DNA of 64,000 bases, taken from NCBI RefSeq assembly GCF_048323675.1, contig NZ_JBLWFK010000004.1, forward strand, positions 496,001-560,000, written 5' to 3'. Positions 8,522 through 16,831 of this stretch are shown here, one piece after another. This stretch comes from Mangrovimicrobium sp048323675. Its GTDB lineage: Bacteria; Pseudomonadota; Gammaproteobacteria; Pseudomonadales; Halieaceae. The notes below the pieces were generated by a model. It was not told the DNA's origin. It was given only the letters and a program-made list of their open reading frames with translations, and searched no databases. Within the stretch, counting starts at the first letter, position 1; each line of letters begins with the position of its first letter. Both the position numbers and the translations under genes were made by a program.

Positions 8522-10561
8522 CTAGAAACGCAGGCGCAAACCGGCCTCCACTCCGCGTCCAGCCTCGGGTGCCACCTCTCGCAGGAAGGAGGTACTGAGG
8601 CGGATCTCCTCGTCGGTGAGGTTGTTCAGCGTGGCGAACAGCAGCAGTTCCGTTTCACCCAGGGGCAGGGCGTACTCCGCGCCGAGGTCCCAGCGCGTGT
8701 AACCCGCGGTGGGCAGCTCGTTGGCGCCGGGACGGTCCTGGTCCGCGGCGTCGAGCACCTGGCCCCAGACGCTGAGGGCATCGCCGGTCCAGGACAGGCG
8801 CGCGCCGAGGCGCAGCGGCGGCAGGCGCGGTACGTCACCGCCACCGTCGAGGCTGCCGCGGACCGAGTCACCGAACAGTCGCAGCCGCACCTCGCCGGCG
8901 CTGGTCTGGACGAGGGAAAACTCGCTGTCGACCTCGACGCCATAGAATTCGGCATCGCGGTGGGCGTAGAGGTACACCGGCACCCCGTCCCACTCCTCGC
9001 CGCTGGCGAACAGGCCGATATAGTCGCTGAAATCGTTGTAATACAGGCTCAGCGTGGCAAAGTGCCCCTCCTGCTGCCACTCCAGGGAGAGGTCGATGTT
9101 GTTGGACACCTCGGTATCGAGCTTATCGTCGCCGATCTCGATGGCGTTGGTGGCGGCGTGGACCACCCACTGCGCGGGACTGCTGGCGCTGGTATTGGAA
9201 TAGAGTTCCTCGATGGCCGGCGCCCGCTCCGCCCGCGACAGCGATGAGCCAACCTGCCACGCGGGCGATAGCTGCCAGAGGGCCGAAGCGGACGCGCTGA
9301 AGGCGGTGAACTCACGGCTTTTCGACGGCCCCTCCGGATCGCGCGAATCGCGGTCGAGGCGCAGCCCGAACTCGAACAGCCAGTCGCCCACGTGGTAGTC
9401 CTCGAGCAGGAACAGGCCGCTGTCGTCGCGCTCGGTGGGCGGGATGAAAGCCTCCGTGCCGATGGCGCTGAAGTCACCGGAGACTGCCTGCAGCCCGACA
9501 ACCCCGTGCAGCGGCCCCAGGGGCTGGTGCACCAGTTCCAGCCGGCCCTCCCAGCTGTCGTTGACATAGCGGGTACCCACCGCGCCGTCGTCTTCCACTT
9601 CCGCGTGCTCGTACTCGGTGCGGGTGAGGAAAGCGCTCAGTACTTCGACGCCGGGCAGCGGTTCGTGCAGGTGCAGCGCCGCGTCGTAGCGGGTCTGCTC
9701 CATTTCAATGGTCACGCCACCCTCCTCCAACTCATTCACTTCTTCGGCGTCGTGATCTTCCTCGTGGGCGTGATCGTGACCGGCAAGGGGGATGCCGTAA
9801 TTGTTGTCCAGCCGGTTGACGGCGAGGCCGAAAAAGCCCGCGTCGAAGTGATAGCTGCCACCCAGTGTCAGGCTGCGGCTATCACCGGCGGTATTCTCCA
9901 GAGTGCCCAGGCTGTGCTCGTCGAGGTCCTCGTCGGGCGTCGCTTCCGGGCTGCCCGGAATATCCAGGTCGGACCAGTCACTGGCGAAGCCGTCGACATG
10001 CAGGGCGAGGGGACCCAGCGCGGTTTCCGCGCGAGCGACCACAACATCCCTGTCCGAGGCGTTGTCGTGGCGGTATTCCACCCCCCCTTCGGGTGCATCG
10101 GGCAGGGCGGTGGGGATGCGGTTGTCCAGCACATTGACCACACCGCCAATGGCACCGCCGCCGTAGAGCAGCGTCGCCGGCCCGCGCAGTACTTCGATGC
10201 TGTTGGCCAGCAGTGGCTCGAGGGCTACCGCGTGGTCCGCGCTGATAGCCGAGGCGTCGGCGCTACTGGTGCCATTTTGCAGCACCCGCACCCGGGCGCC
10301 CTGCTGGCCGCGCACCACCGGCTGGCCGACACCGGGTCCGAAGGAGGCGCTGGCGAGGCCGGGGTTGCCGTCGAGGGTGGCACCGAGGCTGCTGGCCACT
10401 GTCCGGTGCAATTCGTCACCGGAAAGCACGGTAACCGGCAGCGCGGTTTCGGCAGATTTCTTGTGCAGTGGTACGGATACCAATACGTGTTCCATCGGCA
10501 ACTGCTCTGCAGCCGCCTGCGCCGCGAACAGGGCCGCGGCGATCGGGGTAAAACGCTTCAT
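8522..10561 (-). CDS. ZnuD-like TonB-dependent zinc receptor
   Basis: A 679-residue outer-membrane receptor with an N-terminal signal peptide, a plug domain (SLGATLDGNPGLASASFGPG, VRGQQGARVRVLQNG, EVLRGPATLLYGGGAIGGVVNV) and a 22-strand-type barrel ending in LRLRF with a terminal Phe. Near residues 257-275 an extracellular loop is rich in His and acidic residues (GHDHAHEEDHDAEE), the mark of ZnuD-type zinc receptors. A small His/Cys-rich protein gene lies 33 bases upstream on the same strand, matching the usual zinc locus. It probably imports zinc using the TonB system. Zur control is expected, but I could not identify a clear Zur box. Confidence 0.85.
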   Translation of the reverse strand: MKRFTPIAAALFAAQAAAEQLPMEHVLVSVPLHKKSAETALPVTVLSGDELHRTVASSLGATLDGNPGLASASFGPGVGQPVVRGQQGARVRVLQNGTSSADASAISADHAVALEPLLANSIEVLRGPATLLYGGGAIGGVVNVLDNRIPTALPDAPEGGVEYRHDNASDRDVVVARAETALGPLALHVDGFASDWSDLDIPGSPEATPDEDLDEHSLGTLENTAGDSRSLTLGGSYHFDAGFFGLAVNRLDNNYGIPLAGHDHAHEEDHDAEEVNELEEGGVTIEMEQTRYDAALHLHEPLPGVEVLSAFLTRTEYEHAEVEDDGAVGTRYVNDSWEGRLELVHQPLGPLHGVVGLQAVSGDFSAIGTEAFIPPTERDDSGLFLLEDYHVGDWLFEFGLRLDRDSRDPEGPSKSREFTAFSASASALWQLSPAWQVGSSLSRAERAPAIEELYSNTSASSPAQWVVHAATNAIEIGDDKLDTEVSNNIDLSLEWQQEGHFATLSLYYNDFSDYIGLFASGEEWDGVPVYLYAHRDAEFYGVEVDSEFSLVQTSAGEVRLRLFGDSVRGSLDGGGDVPRLPPLRLGARLSWTGDALSVWGQVLDAADQDRPGANELPTAGYTRWDLGAEYALPLGETELLLFATLNNLTDEEIRLSTSFLREVAPEAGRGVEAGLRLRF

Positions 10562-10594
10562 GTCTGTCTCCAGTCGAAATCAAGAAGGATTGCG

Positions 10595-10888
10595 TCAGGA
10601 GAAGTGCGGTGGCCCCCGGGCGAGGAAACCGATGCGGGGAACGGATTCAAAGGAAGGGCTGGCGTGCCGGAGTGGCGGTAACAGGCCAAATTGCGGCAGG
10701 CTGGAGGAAGAGCTCGTGTTGACCGCGAGGCCGGTGGTGCTCTTGCAAACCAGGCAGTGGGAAGCGGTGTCGGCGTCGCTGTGCCAGTGATCGAGTTCAT
10801 GCAGTTGCAATCCGGCGACGCACAGCAACGCCGCCAGGGCGAGCAGGCGCGCAAATCGGAAGCGGTGCAGGGGCAGCAGGGAACGCAT
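10595..10888 (-). CDS. Small His/Cys-rich membrane protein upstream of the zinc receptor
   Basis: A 97-residue protein with one N-terminal hydrophobic segment and the metal-ligand-rich motif HELDHWHSDADTASHCLVC, followed by a low-complexity Ser/Pro tail. Proteins of this DUF2946-like kind commonly precede metal TonB receptors. The ATG at 10888 is preferred over an upstream in-frame TTG, though the ribosome site is weak. It is very probably co-transcribed with the receptor 33 bases downstream. A periplasmic metal-handling or sensing role is inference. Confidence 0.7.
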   Translation of the reverse strand: MRSLLPLHRFRFARLLALAALLCVAGLQLHELDHWHSDADTASHCLVCKSTTGLAVNTSSSSSLPQFGLLPPLRHASPSFESVPRIGFLARGPPHFS

Positions 10889-10917
10889 GATTTCGGGAGT
10901 CAACTCAGTAGCGCGGT

Positions 10918-10923
10918 ATTATA
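10918..10923 (-). promoter_or_regulatory. Candidate -10 box for the zinc operon
   Basis: A perfect TATAAT on the minus strand lies 30 bases upstream of the ATG at 10888. The -35 region at the right distance is poor (GTGCGG), which would fit a controlled promoter. I could not assign a Zur operator with confidence. Confidence 0.35.
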
Positions 10924-10965
10924 GCGGGCAGGCGCTGCGCCGCACTACCCTCTGCGGTGTCCCTG

Positions 10966-11808
10966 TCACTCCATTTTGAAAGTGGCGACGACCTCTTCGC
11001 CGGACAACAGGTCCATGGTGTTGCCGTCCATGCGGTAGGCATCCACGCCTGCAAGCATTTTCAGGTAGGCCTGTTCCGTCTCCATGCCGGAAACGCAGGC
11101 CATCATGGTGCTGGCCATCTCGCCAAAGCGGATCGGGGTGCCGTGTTCGGACTCGCCCTCGGAACTGAACTGGCCGTGGTAGCGGTTACAGCCACTGAAG
11201 CCGGCGACCGACTTGTCCTGCTGGTTCAGTTGCAGGTTGACAGGTCGTTCACCTGCACCCAGCGGGGCCGGTTCACCACCCAGGGTTTCCAGCACCCAGG
11301 CCGGGTCGTCACCAGTGGCGGCGGGGCTTTCACCGGCAGCTGCCGCGGGCGCAGCGGCGGCGGGTCGCGGCGGCGGTTCCGCCACACGCCGCACCAGGAT
11401 TTTCAGCGGTCCCTCGGCAAAGGGATCGATGTATTCTGTGGTGGTAAACATGAGCTTGCCACCCACGGAAACCGTTGCGCGCAGGGCGTAGCGCATACGG
11501 CTGTCTATAGCAGCGGGATCGTAACTGATACTGAAGGGCCAGGGTGGGCCGGACTCCGGCTTGAAAATCACGGTTTCCATCACTGACGCGGGCGCATCGG
11601 CGCGGGAAATATCCTGCAGCTGAACCTCGACCTCGGCGCCGGGCGGCAACAGCATGCGCTCGCGGTAGTAGACCTCGCCTTCGATGAGCGCCGTATCCGC
11701 CTGCCCTGTCGCCATGCCCGCCTTGCCTTCATCATTGCCGCAGCCCGCGACGCTCACCAAAAGGCCCGCACCCAGGAGGGTCAGCCAACTGCGCAAAATC
11801 GATTTCAT
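10966..11808 (-). CDS. YbaY/META-domain lipoprotein
   Basis: A 280-residue lipoprotein (lipobox VAGC, Cys23). Residues about 40-135 resemble the YbaY beta-sandwich (ALIEGEVYYRERMLLPPGAEVEVQLQDISRAD). After an Ala/Pro-rich linker, residues about 155-278 form a META (DUF306/HslJ-like) domain with SGCNRYHGQF and MASTMMACVSGMETEQAYLKML, including the conserved Asn and Cys. Such proteins sit in the envelope and have been linked to stress tolerance. It is transcribed alone toward the zinc operon. Confidence 0.82.
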   Translation of the reverse strand: MKSILRSWLTLLGAGLLVSVAGCGNDEGKAGMATGQADTALIEGEVYYRERMLLPPGAEVEVQLQDISRADAPASVMETVIFKPESGPPWPFSISYDPAAIDSRMRYALRATVSVGGKLMFTTTEYIDPFAEGPLKILVRRVAEPPPRPAAAAPAAAAGESPAATGDDPAWVLETLGGEPAPLGAGERPVNLQLNQQDKSVAGFSGCNRYHGQFSSEGESEHGTPIRFGEMASTMMACVSGMETEQAYLKMLAGVDAYRMDGNTMDLLSGEEVVATFKME

Positions 11809-11891
11809 AACTGTTTTCTTGCCCCGTTCCGACAGCCCTAACTATAGAACAGATTGCCTCCGGCAAGTAGTTATCGGCCTGCGTCCGCCGG

Positions 11892-12764
11892 TCACGGATC
11901 GAGAGACGCGAGGAAAGTATCGATGGCTGCGCGTGCCGCGGGCTCGTCCAGGGTCGGCGCATGGCCGCGGTTGGACAATTCGGCGTATTGCAGGTCGGGC
12001 TTCCTGCGCTGCATCGTCGCCACGCAGGAGGCCGCGAGGATATCCGAAAGCGCCCCGCGCACCACCAGCATGGGGTGCGCCGCGGCTGCGTCGAACACCG
12101 GCCAGAGGTCTGCGGGTATGGCGGCGCCATCGTCGGCATCAACCGGCTGGGCGATTGCCTGGTCGTAGGCCAGAACCGGCACCCCGTGCTCTTCGCGATA
12201 GACCGCGCGGGCGAAATGCAGCCAGTCGGCATCGGTGAAATCCGGAAATGCCTCGCCATTGATCCCCCGCGACTGGGCGACGGCCCCGGCCCAGTCGATC
12301 ACCGGCTGCGCCTTGCCCACATAGTTCTTGATCCGTTCCAGCCCGCGGGGATCGATCTCCGGCCCGATGTCGTTGAGGATGATCGCGCGCACCCGCGCGG
12401 GTGCCATCGCCGTCATCAAAAGCGCCATCAGCCCGCCCATGGAAGTACCGCAAAGCACAGCCTGCGGCACATCGAGCTGGTCCAGCAGGTGCAGCATGTC
12501 GCGGGCATAGGTCAGGGGCGTGTAGTTGGCCGGGTTGCTGTCGTACTCGGAGCGCCCCCTGCCGCGCACGTCCACCGCCACCACCCGGTAGCGCTGGCTC
12601 AGGTGCGGGGCCAGCCCGGCAAAATCCGCGGAATTGCGGGTCAGGCCGTGCATACACAGGACCAGCCCGGGTTGCGCCACTGCGGGGTCGGCACAGGGAT
12701 AGTCCCTGGCGTAGAGTTTCAGCCCGTCCTCACTGTGGTACCAGATATCGCTATATTCACTCAT
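11892..12764 (-). CDS. Alpha/beta-fold hydrolase
   Basis: A 290-residue serine hydrolase. The oxyanion-side motif CMHGLTRNSADF appears early, then DVRGRGRS, the nucleophile elbow CGTSMGGLMA (GxSxG), a late acidic residue in RGALSDILA, and the catalytic His in SNRGHAPTLDEP. The ATG at 12764 overlaps the 3' end of the ligase gene by 8 bases, so the two are co-translated. Together with the ligase it probably processes an ester or thioester substrate; specificity cannot be read. Confidence 0.88.
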   Translation of the reverse strand: MSEYSDIWYHSEDGLKLYARDYPCADPAVAQPGLVLCMHGLTRNSADFAGLAPHLSQRYRVVAVDVRGRGRSEYDSNPANYTPLTYARDMLHLLDQLDVPQAVLCGTSMGGLMALLMTAMAPARVRAIILNDIGPEIDPRGLERIKNYVGKAQPVIDWAGAVAQSRGINGEAFPDFTDADWLHFARAVYREEHGVPVLAYDQAIAQPVDADDGAAIPADLWPVFDAAAAHPMLVVRGALSDILAASCVATMQRRKPDLQYAELSNRGHAPTLDEPAARAAIDTFLASLDP

Positions 12765-14319
12765 AGTGCCGGTCTCCGAAGGTCTGGCGCAGCTCGCGCT
12801 TGAGTATTTTGCCATTGGGGTTGCGCGGCAGTTCGTCGACGAAAATCACCTCGGCGATGCGCTGCTGCTTGCCCACCCTGCCGTTGGTCCACTCGCGGAT
12901 AGCACCGTGGTCCGCGCCGGATTCCGCCACCGGCACCACCAGCGCCACCGGGGTCTCACCCCAGCGCCTGCTGGGCAGGCCGATCACCGCGGCATCATCC
13001 ACCTCGGGGTGTTGCACCAGCACCGCTTCAATGTCCTGGGGATACACATTCTGTCCCCCCGAGAGAATCATGTCCTTCTTGCGGTCCACAATGTAGAAAT
13101 AGCCGTCACTGTCGTAGTAGCCGATGTCGCCGCTGCGCAGCCACTGTTTCCCTTCACTGTCGACGAACATCGCCTGTGCGGTAACGTCCTCCCGTCCCCA
13201 GTAACAGGGCATGGCGATACGCGCGCGGGAGACGATCTCGCCCGGCTGGTCGGGACCCAGTATGCGATCCTCGTCATCGATAATGCAGATGTCGGTTCCC
13301 AGCAGCGGCCGACCGACACTCGACCAGCGGCCCTGCGCTTCCTCCGGTTCCAACGTGGTGATGATCCCCTCGGTCAGTCCGTAGAGCTCGATCACCCCGC
13401 AACTGAACTGCTCGAAAATTTCCTGTTTCAAGCCCTCGTGCAGCGGCGAGCCGCAGCTCATCATCGCCTGCATGCTGCTGACATCGCCGCCTGCCGATTT
13501 CAGGGCCTCGATCACCCGCTGGTACTGGATCGGCACCATGGCGATATGGCTGATGCGCTCCCGCTCGATCTGCCGCAGGGTATCCGCGGGATCGAAGCTG
13601 CGGCAGACCACGGCGGTGCCACCCGCCAGCAGCGTGCAGAGCATGCCCACCCAGGAAATGTTGGAATACAGGCCGATGGTAAACAGGCTGCGCGCACTGC
13701 CGTGGTAGCGCAGCGCAATCGCCAGGTCCATCGCCCAGGCCAGGCGGCCCTGGTGGGTATGGAGAATACCCTTGGGCAGGCCCGTGGTGCCGGAACTGTA
13801 GATGATGTTCAAGGGCGCATCCGGCGCGATGGCTATGCCGGGGAAAGCTGCAGGCTGCCCCTTGCAAACCTCCTCCAGGCTGAGCCAGCCGGAGCTGCCC
13901 GGGGACGCGGCAACGATGCGCAGGGCCAGTTGCGCCGGCAATCCCCCGTCGAGGTTGTCCAGCCGCGCCCGCTGGTCCTCGCTGGCGATCAGCGCGCTGG
14001 CGCCGGCGTCAGCAAGCATGCCGACCAGGGCCTCGTCGCTGACCGAGAGGTTGATCGGCACCGAGCAGGCGCCGGCGGCCATCACGCCGCACAGCGCCTG
14101 GACCATCTCCAGGCTGTTGGACATGACCACCGCCACACGCTCGCCGGGCTTGATGCCACGGGCCACCAGCCCATGCGCCAACTGGTGGCTGGCGGCGCAG
14201 AATTCCGCCCAGGTCCAGCGCCGGTTATCGCAGATGACCGCCTCCTTGCTGCCGCGCCACTTGCCGTGCAAGGCCAGGATCTCCGGCAGGAGCGGGGAAA
14301 TTGATTCGAACTTGTCCAC
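12757..14319 (-). CDS. AMP-forming acyl-CoA ligase (ANL superfamily)
   Basis: A 520-residue adenylating enzyme that would activate a carboxylic acid with ATP and join it to CoA. The P-loop-like motif IIYSSGTTGLPKGILHTH lies near residues 170-187, the A5 region ELYGLTEG near 315, and the A7/A8 region GDIGYYDSDGYFYIVDR then KKDMILSGGQNVYP near 405-435. The conserved Lys in NPNGKILKRELR stands close to the C-terminus. It lies 129 bases downstream of the TonB receptor on the same strand with a strong hairpin between, so it may have its own promoter. The neighbouring receptor and symporter suggest an imported carboxylate as substrate. Confidence 0.9.
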   Translation of the reverse strand: MDKFESISPLLPEILALHGKWRGSKEAVICDNRRWTWAEFCAASHQLAHGLVARGIKPGERVAVVMSNSLEMVQALCGVMAAGACSVPINLSVSDEALVGMLADAGASALIASEDQRARLDNLDGGLPAQLALRIVAASPGSSGWLSLEEVCKGQPAAFPGIAIAPDAPLNIIYSSGTTGLPKGILHTHQGRLAWAMDLAIALRYHGSARSLFTIGLYSNISWVGMLCTLLAGGTAVVCRSFDPADTLRQIERERISHIAMVPIQYQRVIEALKSAGGDVSSMQAMMSCGSPLHEGLKQEIFEQFSCGVIELYGLTEGIITTLEPEEAQGRWSSVGRPLLGTDICIIDDEDRILGPDQPGEIVSRARIAMPCYWGREDVTAQAMFVDSEGKQWLRSGDIGYYDSDGYFYIVDRKKDMILSGGQNVYPQDIEAVLVQHPEVDDAAVIGLPSRRWGETPVALVVPVAESGADHGAIREWTNGRVGKQQRIAEVIFVDELPRNPNGKILKRELRQTFGDRHYE

Positions 14320-14384
14320 TGGGTAGTTTCTCTTCTCGTAGCCGTGCGTGCCGATGCCACTAGCGCCAGGCAGTCTAAACCGGG

Positions 14385-14411
14385 AAAAAATGCCGCGGGA
14401 TATCCCGCGGC
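14385..14411 (-). terminator. Rho-independent terminator after the TonB receptor
   Basis: A perfect 20-base palindrome GCCGCGGGATATCCCGCGGC at 14392-14411 is followed on the minus strand by ATTTTTT. It lies 37 bases past the receptor stop and would limit read-through into the ligase gene. Confidence 0.75.
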
Positions 14412-14448
14412 GAAGTCAGGTCGGGCTGCAGGCCCGCCTCCACCTGGT

Positions 14449-16692
14449 TCAGAATTTGTACTCTACCGAGGCACTGATAGTGCGCGGCGGCGCATAGAAT
14501 ACTGTCGTGTTGTTCTCCAGCCCGAGCGCGGACGGACAGGTAAACCCGAAACAGTACCCGGAGGTCTTGATCTCCTCGTCAGTCAGGTTCTTGCCGTTGA
14601 GTCCCAGCAACCAGTCGCCGCTGGCGCTGGTCCAGACGATGCTGGCGTTGATGGTGTCGTAGGCGTCCTGGTCGATCTCCGGCACCGGAGTCTCGAACTG
14701 GGCCACATCGCCCTTGTAGGACCAGTTGAGGTTGAAGTTGGTGTTGCCGCTGAACAGGTCGCGGTTGTAGTTCAGGGCGATATAACCCATTTCCTCCGGC
14801 GTATTCTGGATCACGACGTCGTCGGAGACATCCACGCCATCGACGATCCACTCCTTGATATTGGTATCGAGGAAGCTGGCGGCCACCTGCACGCTGAAGT
14901 TTTCGGTCAGCAGGAAATTGCCCTCGATCTCGATGCCGGAGATCTCCGATTTACCCGCGTTGTAGAGGGTGCCCACGAAAGTGTCGTTGATGCCGTCCGC
15001 GTTGGTATCAAGGCCCGCGGAGCCAGGCACCTGCATGTCGGTGTACTCACTGTAGAACAACGCGATATTGGTCACCGCGCGGCCGTTCCAGTAGCGGGAT
15101 TTCAGGCCCACCTCGAATGAATCCAGGTTCTCCGGCGCCACCCCGTCCTCGACATCGGCGAACACGAAGTTGGCGCCGCGGGGATCGAACATGCCCGCCT
15201 TGAAACCCTGGCTGTAACCGGCATAGGTGGTGATGTCGTCATTCCAGTGGTAGCTCAGGTTGATGCGCGGGGAAAAGTCGTAGAAGGTTTTTTCCGCGCT
15301 GTAATCACTGGTCACGCCCAGTTGCACGCCGGTACCACCGAAAGCCGGCGAATTGATGCCCAGGTAGGACGCGCGGTAGACATCCGCGCTGCGGGTATCC
15401 TCGGTATAGCGTCCGCCCACGGCCAGGGAAAGCTGTTCGGTCAGGTTGTAGGTCAGGTCGGCGAAGGCAGACCAGGATTCGGTTTTCGCCACCCCGTTGC
15501 TGTAGGCGGAAACCCCGATATTGCCGAGCACCACGTCGAACTCGGTGCCCGCGCTGGCATCGAGGTAGTAGAGACCGGCCACCAACTGGATGCGCTCGCT
15601 GTTGTACAGCAGCTGGAATTCCTGGCTGAACTGTTCGTTGTCGTAGATGCCCGGGGCATCGAGGTCCATGCCCGCGAGGCCGTCGAAATCGATTACCGTG
15701 TTGAACTCGTCCTCGCGATCCGCGGTAATCGAACGCAGGGTGATGGTTTCGCTGAGTTCCCAGTCCACCGACAGCATCCAGCCGTCGGCCTCGAACTCGT
15801 TGCGCCCGCCAATGCCCGCGGTGGAAGGCTGGTCGGCGGCACCCGCGGTGCTGTCGTAGATATCCTTGAGCACCGGGGTACCCGAGAAGGCGCCCGGATA
15901 GACGCGGTAACCCGCCACCGGGCTGCTGTCGTCCTCGGTATTGTCGTAGGCGAAGCGGAACAGCAGGCTATCGGTGGGTTCCCACTCGGCGCTCAGGCGG
16001 TAGGCAAAGATGTCCTTGTCGTATTGGTCCTGGCCGGTGGTCAGGTTGTCGCCGTAACCGTCGCGCTGGAAGGAGGCAAGGGTGCCGCCGACGCGGAAAC
16101 TGTCGCCCAGCGGCGCGGACACCGTGCCCACCAGGTCGGTCTGGTCATAGCTGCCGTAGGTGGCTTTCAGCGAACCGGAGAACTCGTCGTCCAGGCGCCG
16201 GGTGACATACTTGATCGCCCCGCCAATCGTATTGCGCCCGTAAAGGGTGCCCTGCGGCCCGCGCAGGATCTCGATGCGCTCCACGTCGTAGATGTCCAGT
16301 ACGTTGCCCTGGGGCCGCGCCAGGTAGACGTCGTCCAGGTAGAGCCCCACGCCCTGCTCGAAACCGGCGACCGGGTCCTGCTGGCCGACCCCGCGGATAA
16401 ACGCGGTCAGGGTGTTGGTAGTGGCGCGGGAGGCTTCCAGGGTCACGCTGGGCACGGAGAGCGCCAGCTCGGTAATGTCCGACGAGCCCTTCAGGGCCAG
16501 CTCTTCGCCGGACAGCGCGGTTACCGCGATCGGCACGTCCTGGAGGTTCTCCGCACGGCGCCGGGCAGTCACGACCACCTCCTCAAGGGCAAACTGCTTG
16601 CTCGTGGCCTGGGCGGCAACCTGGGGAGCGGTGACAGCACAGCTGGCGGCGAGCGCCAGGAACAGGGGTGTACGGGTGCAAATAGGCTTCAT
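14449..16692 (-). CDS. TonB-dependent outer-membrane receptor (operator-controlled)
   Basis: A 747-residue receptor. After a signal peptide ending around AAQA come the TonB-box region ALEEVVVTARRRAENLQDVP, the plug (SVPSVTLEASRATTNTLTAF, FIRGVGQQDP, ERIEILRGPQGTLYGRNTIGG) and the barrel ending SASVEYKF with terminal Phe. It belongs to the large receptor group common in marine proteobacteria for steroids, aromatics and other organics, and is not siderophore-specific by eye. Its promoter contains two TTCAAC-N4-GTTGAA operators, one between -35 and -10, shared with the tetR/symporter control region. It probably supplies the substrate handled by the symporter, ligase and hydrolase. Confidence 0.92.
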   Translation of the reverse strand: MKPICTRTPLFLALAASCAVTAPQVAAQATSKQFALEEVVVTARRRAENLQDVPIAVTALSGEELALKGSSDITELALSVPSVTLEASRATTNTLTAFIRGVGQQDPVAGFEQGVGLYLDDVYLARPQGNVLDIYDVERIEILRGPQGTLYGRNTIGGAIKYVTRRLDDEFSGSLKATYGSYDQTDLVGTVSAPLGDSFRVGGTLASFQRDGYGDNLTTGQDQYDKDIFAYRLSAEWEPTDSLLFRFAYDNTEDDSSPVAGYRVYPGAFSGTPVLKDIYDSTAGAADQPSTAGIGGRNEFEADGWMLSVDWELSETITLRSITADREDEFNTVIDFDGLAGMDLDAPGIYDNEQFSQEFQLLYNSERIQLVAGLYYLDASAGTEFDVVLGNIGVSAYSNGVAKTESWSAFADLTYNLTEQLSLAVGGRYTEDTRSADVYRASYLGINSPAFGGTGVQLGVTSDYSAEKTFYDFSPRINLSYHWNDDITTYAGYSQGFKAGMFDPRGANFVFADVEDGVAPENLDSFEVGLKSRYWNGRAVTNIALFYSEYTDMQVPGSAGLDTNADGINDTFVGTLYNAGKSEISGIEIEGNFLLTENFSVQVAASFLDTNIKEWIVDGVDVSDDVVIQNTPEEMGYIALNYNRDLFSGNTNFNLNWSYKGDVAQFETPVPEIDQDAYDTINASIVWTSASGDWLLGLNGKNLTDEEIKTSGYCFGFTCPSALGLENNTTVFYAPPRTISASVEYKF

Positions 16693-16770
16693 CGGTTTTG
16701 ACCTCGTGGGTACTGTTATTCTTTCAGTCGGTTATTAGCATTATTTTCGGGGACTGTGTCGCCCGATATT

Positions 16771-16786
16771 TCAACGCATGTTGAAT
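16771..16786. promoter_or_regulatory. TetR-type operator O2 (receptor leader)
   Basis: TTCAACGCATGTTGAA is a perfect 6-4-6 inverted repeat. It lies about 10-25 bases downstream of the predicted -10 box of the receptor promoter, near the expected transcription start. Its centre is exactly 32 bases (about three helical turns) from that of O1. Confidence 0.75.
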
Positions 16787-16796
16787 TTTTCTGGAA

Positions 16797-16825
16797 ACAT
16801 ATTCAACAAACGTTGAACTGTCAAG
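16797..16825 (-). promoter_or_regulatory. Receptor promoter with operator O1 in the spacer
   Basis: On the minus strand a perfect -35 TTGACA (16820-16825) and a -10 TATGTT (16797-16802) are 17 bases apart. The spacer is almost entirely the operator TTCAACGTTTGTTGAA (16803-16818 on plus, read on minus). Bound repressor would block RNA polymerase directly. This is the clearest regulatory arrangement in the window. Confidence 0.8.
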
Positions 16826-16831
16826 CGCTAT

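Noticed and set aside
10900..10965. Zur operator before the zinc operon
   Set aside because: TATAAT is present but no full palindrome like the known Zur motif could be found by eye.
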